From Candidatus Methylumidiphilus alinenensis (GTDB lineage Bacteria; Pseudomonadota; Gammaproteobacteria; Methylococcales; Methylococcaceae): a DNA stretch of 33,140 nt. Below the pieces are notes generated by a model. That model did not search any database and was not told the DNA's origin. It worked only from the letters and a program-made list of their open reading frames with translations. The stretch lies in the NCBI GenBank assembly GCA_003242955.1, contig QJPH01000475.1, forward strand, positions 1-33,140. Direction: 5' to 3'. Positions 30,188 to 33,140 of this stretch are shown piece by piece. The position numbers were made by a program, and so were the translations under genes. Every line of letters begins with the position of its first letter. The first letter of the stretch is position 1.

Positions 30188-33127
30188 ATGCAATACGGTT
30201 TCCAGCGGCTCGTTTTGCTGAATAGTGCGGGCTACAGCCGTGCCGAACTGCCTTTGGATGCGGCGGTTTCATTGGTTGCACCTAACAACACCGGCAAAAC
30301 CAGCCTAATCAATGCCCTGCAATTTTTGCTTATTATCGACAAACGCCGGATGGACTTTGGCGCTCATGATGTCGATGTCAGCCGTCGCTTTTACTTTCCC
30401 CATAATAGTGCCTACATATTGTTGGAGGCATCATTGCCGAACACCGGAACCGTGGTGCTTGGTTGCGTCGGCAAGGGCGTTAGCCACGACTACGAATATT
30501 TCGCTTACAAAGGGGAACTGCATACAGAGGACTACCGCCTGCCCGACGGTAGCCAAGTCCAACAACCACAACTCAAGGCACACATGGCAAGCTTGGGCAA
30601 GTTGGTATTTAGCTATTCCTCCTCTGATTTTGCTGCCGCCCTTTATGGAAACCGCCGCAAGCAGTTGGATCAGGAACCCGATTTAACGGTTTTCAAGCTG
30701 GAACATCCCAGCCACGCCGATGCCTTCCAGCGGGTGCTCACGCGCACTCTGCGACTAGACAAACTCCGCTCCGGCGAGGTGAAGGACTACCTCTTGGCAA
30801 TCTTCCGTCGCGACCTGCCAGACCATAATATTGACTTCAAAGCCGAATGGGACAAAGCCTTTGCCGAGGTCAACGCCGACCGTGCGCAATACCAGGCAAC
30901 ATTACGCCAGAAAAGCGCCATTCAGGCGATGGAGAACTTGCAGGCCAAACGCTTGGAACTACGTGGCAAGCTGCTGCATTTCCGTCCGCTGATCGAACAG
31001 CGACTGCAAGATTGGGAGGCCCACTACCATGATCAGCGTAACACCTTGCTGGACATGATCGCCAACATTGGCGAGCTAGAGTCCAAGCTGTTGAGCCGTG
31101 ATCGTCAGTTGACCGAACAAAAAAGCGATGCCAATCGGCAACGCATGAGACTGGGCGAGTTTCAACAGCGACAGGAACGGCTAGCTATGGAATTTGCCTT
31201 GGTCGAAAACCGCAGGATACTTGATGCCAGTCTGATCGAAGAACGCCACTTGCTGGAAACCCAAACTGCCTTGGTGCAAAACGCTAGCAGCCGGGGCGTT
31301 GATGCGATACGACGCGACCGGGAAGGGGTTGAGCGCGAACGCGACCAGTCGCAGCGGGAATTGGCTAGTTTGGCGAATAATCTTTACCTGCACCTGAAGT
31401 CGATGCTTAGCCCGGATCAACTCGACACGCTGAATCGGACCCTGAACCGTCAGGCAATGACAATTCCCGTCGGTGAGTTTCATATTGATTCAGTTGTATT
31501 GAGACAATGGTTGGATTCTACCCAGACCGCCACTGCCATTGAGTTAAGCCGTCATTCCGGCATGGACCGCCGGAATCCAGATTGCAGGGATGCCAACGAT
31601 CTATGCCATCCATGGAGCCTAGGTTCCGGCGATCCCTGCCGGAACGACGAACTTTTTCTCAACCTAATGGCAGTAAACCAGTCCGCACATTCCGGCTGGC
31701 TTGAATTGCCCGGATTAGGGCTTTCCCTAGCGGGGCTTTCCCCCCAGCATACCCAGCGCTCCCAAAGTGAGATTCAGCAAAGGCTGAAGGAATTGTCGCA
31801 ACAGGCGGAAGATTTGGAACGGCAGATGCTTGCGGCCTTGGATTTGGATGCGGCCCGCCGTGAAAAGTCGCGTCTACAGGCTTCCGTGCGGGAAATTGAG
31901 GAACAGGTCAAACGTTTCGACGAATTCCAGGCGCTAAAAGCCAACGAGACGGCCCGTACCGCCGAAATGGCGGAGTTGACGGTCGCCCTGTCGACCATCG
32001 AAACCGAACTGGGCAACTCTTTAATGGCGGCGCAGCGCTTGCGCCTGGAAGACCGCGAATTGCAAGGTAAACTGGACCGTTTGGAAGGCGACCACAAAAC
32101 CGTCACCCGCCTACGGGAAAACCGCCGCGACGTTGCGCCAGTCTTCTCCAGCTTGGCCGAGTTGCCCTACCAAACATGGCTGGGGGCCGCGGATTGCCCC
32201 CTAGACAAGCTGGCGGGGGTGCTGGAAAGCTATCAATCCGACTGCGTCGATCTGCTGCAACTGGACCGGGATATGGAAACCCGGTTGGCGCAGTTGCACG
32301 CCGGTGGACTGACAAAGTTCCAATTTTTAAGCGGAAGCGAAGGCGAAATCAACCGCATCATCGAGTTCGCCGCCCATCTGGCGCAAGAAGAACAGGCTCT
32401 GGACCGCAAATCCCGCAGCGCGGTAGTCAATGTCACTGCCTGTCTGCGCGAACTGCGTGACGGGCTAGTCACCTTCAAAAGCAAGATGCGCGACTTCAAT
32501 CGGCTCATCAACCGCAGGCAACTGTCCGACCTGTCTGTGTTCCGGGTTGAACCTGTCGATGAAAGCTCATTGGTGGAGTCCATTGAACAACTCATCAGCA
32601 CCGCCGAGCAGGCCGAAAGCGGGGAGACTTTCGACCTTTTCAACCATGCCAGCGTCCTCGACGATGCCACCCTCAACCGTGCCAAGACTCTGCTGATCCA
32701 CGAAGGCGAGGTGCGCGGATGTTTGCGCGTGGAGCATTTTTTCCGGTTGGAGTTTATTGTCGGCAAAGCAGGGCGCAAGGAGGAGTCCTTCTCCGACATC
32801 GACAGTGCCGCTTCCAACGGCACGGTGTTAATGGCTAAGCTGGTCACTGGCCTGGCCCTGCTGCATTTGATGCAAGACAAACGCTACAACGTGCAATTGG
32901 TGTGCTACCTGGACGAGGCATCCTCCTTGGACCAACGCAATCAGCGCAATTTGATCGAAACGGCGCAGGATTTCGGTTATGCGTTGATCTTTGCCTCCCC
33001 GACCCCATTGATCACCGCCCGTTACTGTGTGCCCATCGGTAGCCATGACGGCCACAACCATATCAACCGCAAAAGTTGGCAAATTCTGGAGCCATTGGAT
33101 GAAATCAACGGGGCTGGCAAAGATTAA
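30188..33127 (+). CDS. jetC: Wadjet SMC-like ATPase JetC (MksB/MukB-like) with in-frame repeat insertion
   Basis: This 979-residue SMC-type protein has an N-terminal head with a Walker A-like APNNTGKT (31-38). That motif lacks the first glycine of the classic form but resembles the GPNN.GK version of this family. FYFPHNSAYILLEA follows, then long coiled coils (about 215-400 and 530-640 and beyond). A signature-like SNGTVLMAKL (876 on) and Walker B YLDEASSLD (Asp909-Glu910) complete the C-terminal head. Near the middle, about residues 449-499 come from a palindromic repeat (SRHSGMDRRNPDCRDAN...DPCRNDELF). The frame stays open to 33127. JetC hydrolyses ATP to extrude plasmid DNA. JetD is expected beyond the window's edge. 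The start has only weak AAGG 1 bp upstream. Confidence 0.85.
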   Translation: MQYGFQRLVLLNSAGYSRAELPLDAAVSLVAPNNTGKTSLINALQFLLIIDKRRMDFGAHDVDVSRRFYFPHNSAYILLEASLPNTGTVVLGCVGKGVSHDYEYFAYKGELHTEDYRLPDGSQVQQPQLKAHMASLGKLVFSYSSSDFAAALYGNRRKQLDQEPDLTVFKLEHPSHADAFQRVLTRTLRLDKLRSGEVKDYLLAIFRRDLPDHNIDFKAEWDKAFAEVNADRAQYQATLRQKSAIQAMENLQAKRLELRGKLLHFRPLIEQRLQDWEAHYHDQRNTLLDMIANIGELESKLLSRDRQLTEQKSDANRQRMRLGEFQQRQERLAMEFALVENRRILDASLIEERHLLETQTALVQNASSRGVDAIRRDREGVERERDQSQRELASLANNLYLHLKSMLSPDQLDTLNRTLNRQAMTIPVGEFHIDSVVLRQWLDSTQTATAIELSRHSGMDRRNPDCRDANDLCHPWSLGSGDPCRNDELFLNLMAVNQSAHSGWLELPGLGLSLAGLSPQHTQRSQSEIQQRLKELSQQAEDLERQMLAALDLDAARREKSRLQASVREIEEQVKRFDEFQALKANETARTAEMAELTVALSTIETELGNSLMAAQRLRLEDRELQGKLDRLEGDHKTVTRLRENRRDVAPVFSSLAELPYQTWLGAADCPLDKLAGVLESYQSDCVDLLQLDRDMETRLAQLHAGGLTKFQFLSGSEGEINRIIEFAAHLAQEEQALDRKSRSAVVNVTACLRELRDGLVTFKSKMRDFNRLINRRQLSDLSVFRVEPVDESSLVESIEQLISTAEQAESGETFDLFNHASVLDDATLNRAKTLLIHEGEVRGCLRVEHFFRLEFIVGKAGRKEESFSDIDSAASNGTVLMAKLVTGLALLHLMQDKRYNVQLVCYLDEASSLDQRNQRNLIETAQDFGYALIFASPTPLITARYCVPIGSHDGHNHINRKSWQILEPLDEINGAGKD
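31531..31677. mobile_element. Palindromic element inserted in frame in jetC
   Basis: The core 31549-31650 (102 bp) is the same palindrome as 7006-7108 (CCGTCATTCCGGCATGG... to ...CCGGAACGACG). Outer arms ACTGCCATT (31532-31540) and AATGGCAGT (31666-31674) extend the palindrome. A near-repeat, CCAGACCGC at 31522 and CCAGTCCGC at 31678, lies 156 bp apart (52 codons) and may be an old target duplication. Removing it would leave one continuous jetC frame. Confidence 0.72.
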
Positions 33128-33140
33128 TAAGGGCGGGTTT

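Overview
The window looks like a chromosomal stretch from a gammaproteobacterium. The S-methyl-5'-thioinosine phosphorylase is of the Pseudomonas PA3004 type, and a bacterial lipocalin, an NDH-2 and a Vsr endonuclease fit that group. The abundance of short palindromic repeats of the GGTACGC...GCGTACC type makes me think of methanotrophs (Methylococcales), but that is a recollection about repeats and not something the sequence proves.

Layout. (1) 0.4-10.1 kb, plus strand: ordinary and small accessory genes. These are a Uma2-type nuclease, a GT39/ArnT-like glycosyltransferase, a small membrane protein, an IsdG-like haem-degrading monooxygenase, a lipocalin lipoprotein, a TPM-domain membrane protein, a TIM44-like protein with two zinc ribbons, Vsr, a PepSY-like acidic protein, NADH dehydrogenase II and MTI phosphorylase. 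(2) 10.1-27.6 kb, minus strand: an uninterrupted operon for a contractile phage-tail-like particle. In transcription order it has sheath, tube, a possible chaperone, a repeat-filled protein in the tape-measure position, hub gpD, a gpU/DNA-circularisation-like protein, a helical protein, a peptidoglycan-binding-like protein, spike gpV, two small proteins built from one repeated domain, gp25, gpJ, an enlarged gpI, a small tail protein, two fibres with a shared anchor, a small coiled-coil protein and two unrecognised proteins. No capsid, portal, terminase, integrase or lysis gene lies between the flanking non-phage genes, so it reads as a tailocin or contractile injection system and not as a prophage. 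(3) 28.1-33.1 kb, plus strand: jetA, jetB and jetC of a Wadjet (MksFEB-like condensin) anti-plasmid system. The nuclease gene jetD would be expected just past the right edge.

Repeats are the most unusual aspect. About 27 copies of a 17-bp palindrome occur, all inside the tail operon (10.86-24.84 kb). They include a 7-copy 31-bp tandem array facing three inverted copies, a three-palindrome cassette used repeatedly, and a 210-bp tandem duplication translated in frame inside a tail gene. Other palindromic families have entered or capped Wadjet genes: an in-frame insertion in jetC, a repeat-derived C-terminus of jetB, and a hairpin between jetA and jetB. A MITE-like element with 23-bp inverted ends and an 8-bp direct repeat lies after vsr, and its core is the same as the insert in jetC.

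The tail genes are packed with overlaps or gaps of a few bases except where palindromes occupy the gaps, which suggests one long transcript. The tail operon and the Wadjet genes are divergent across a 449-bp gap that itself holds a palindromic element.
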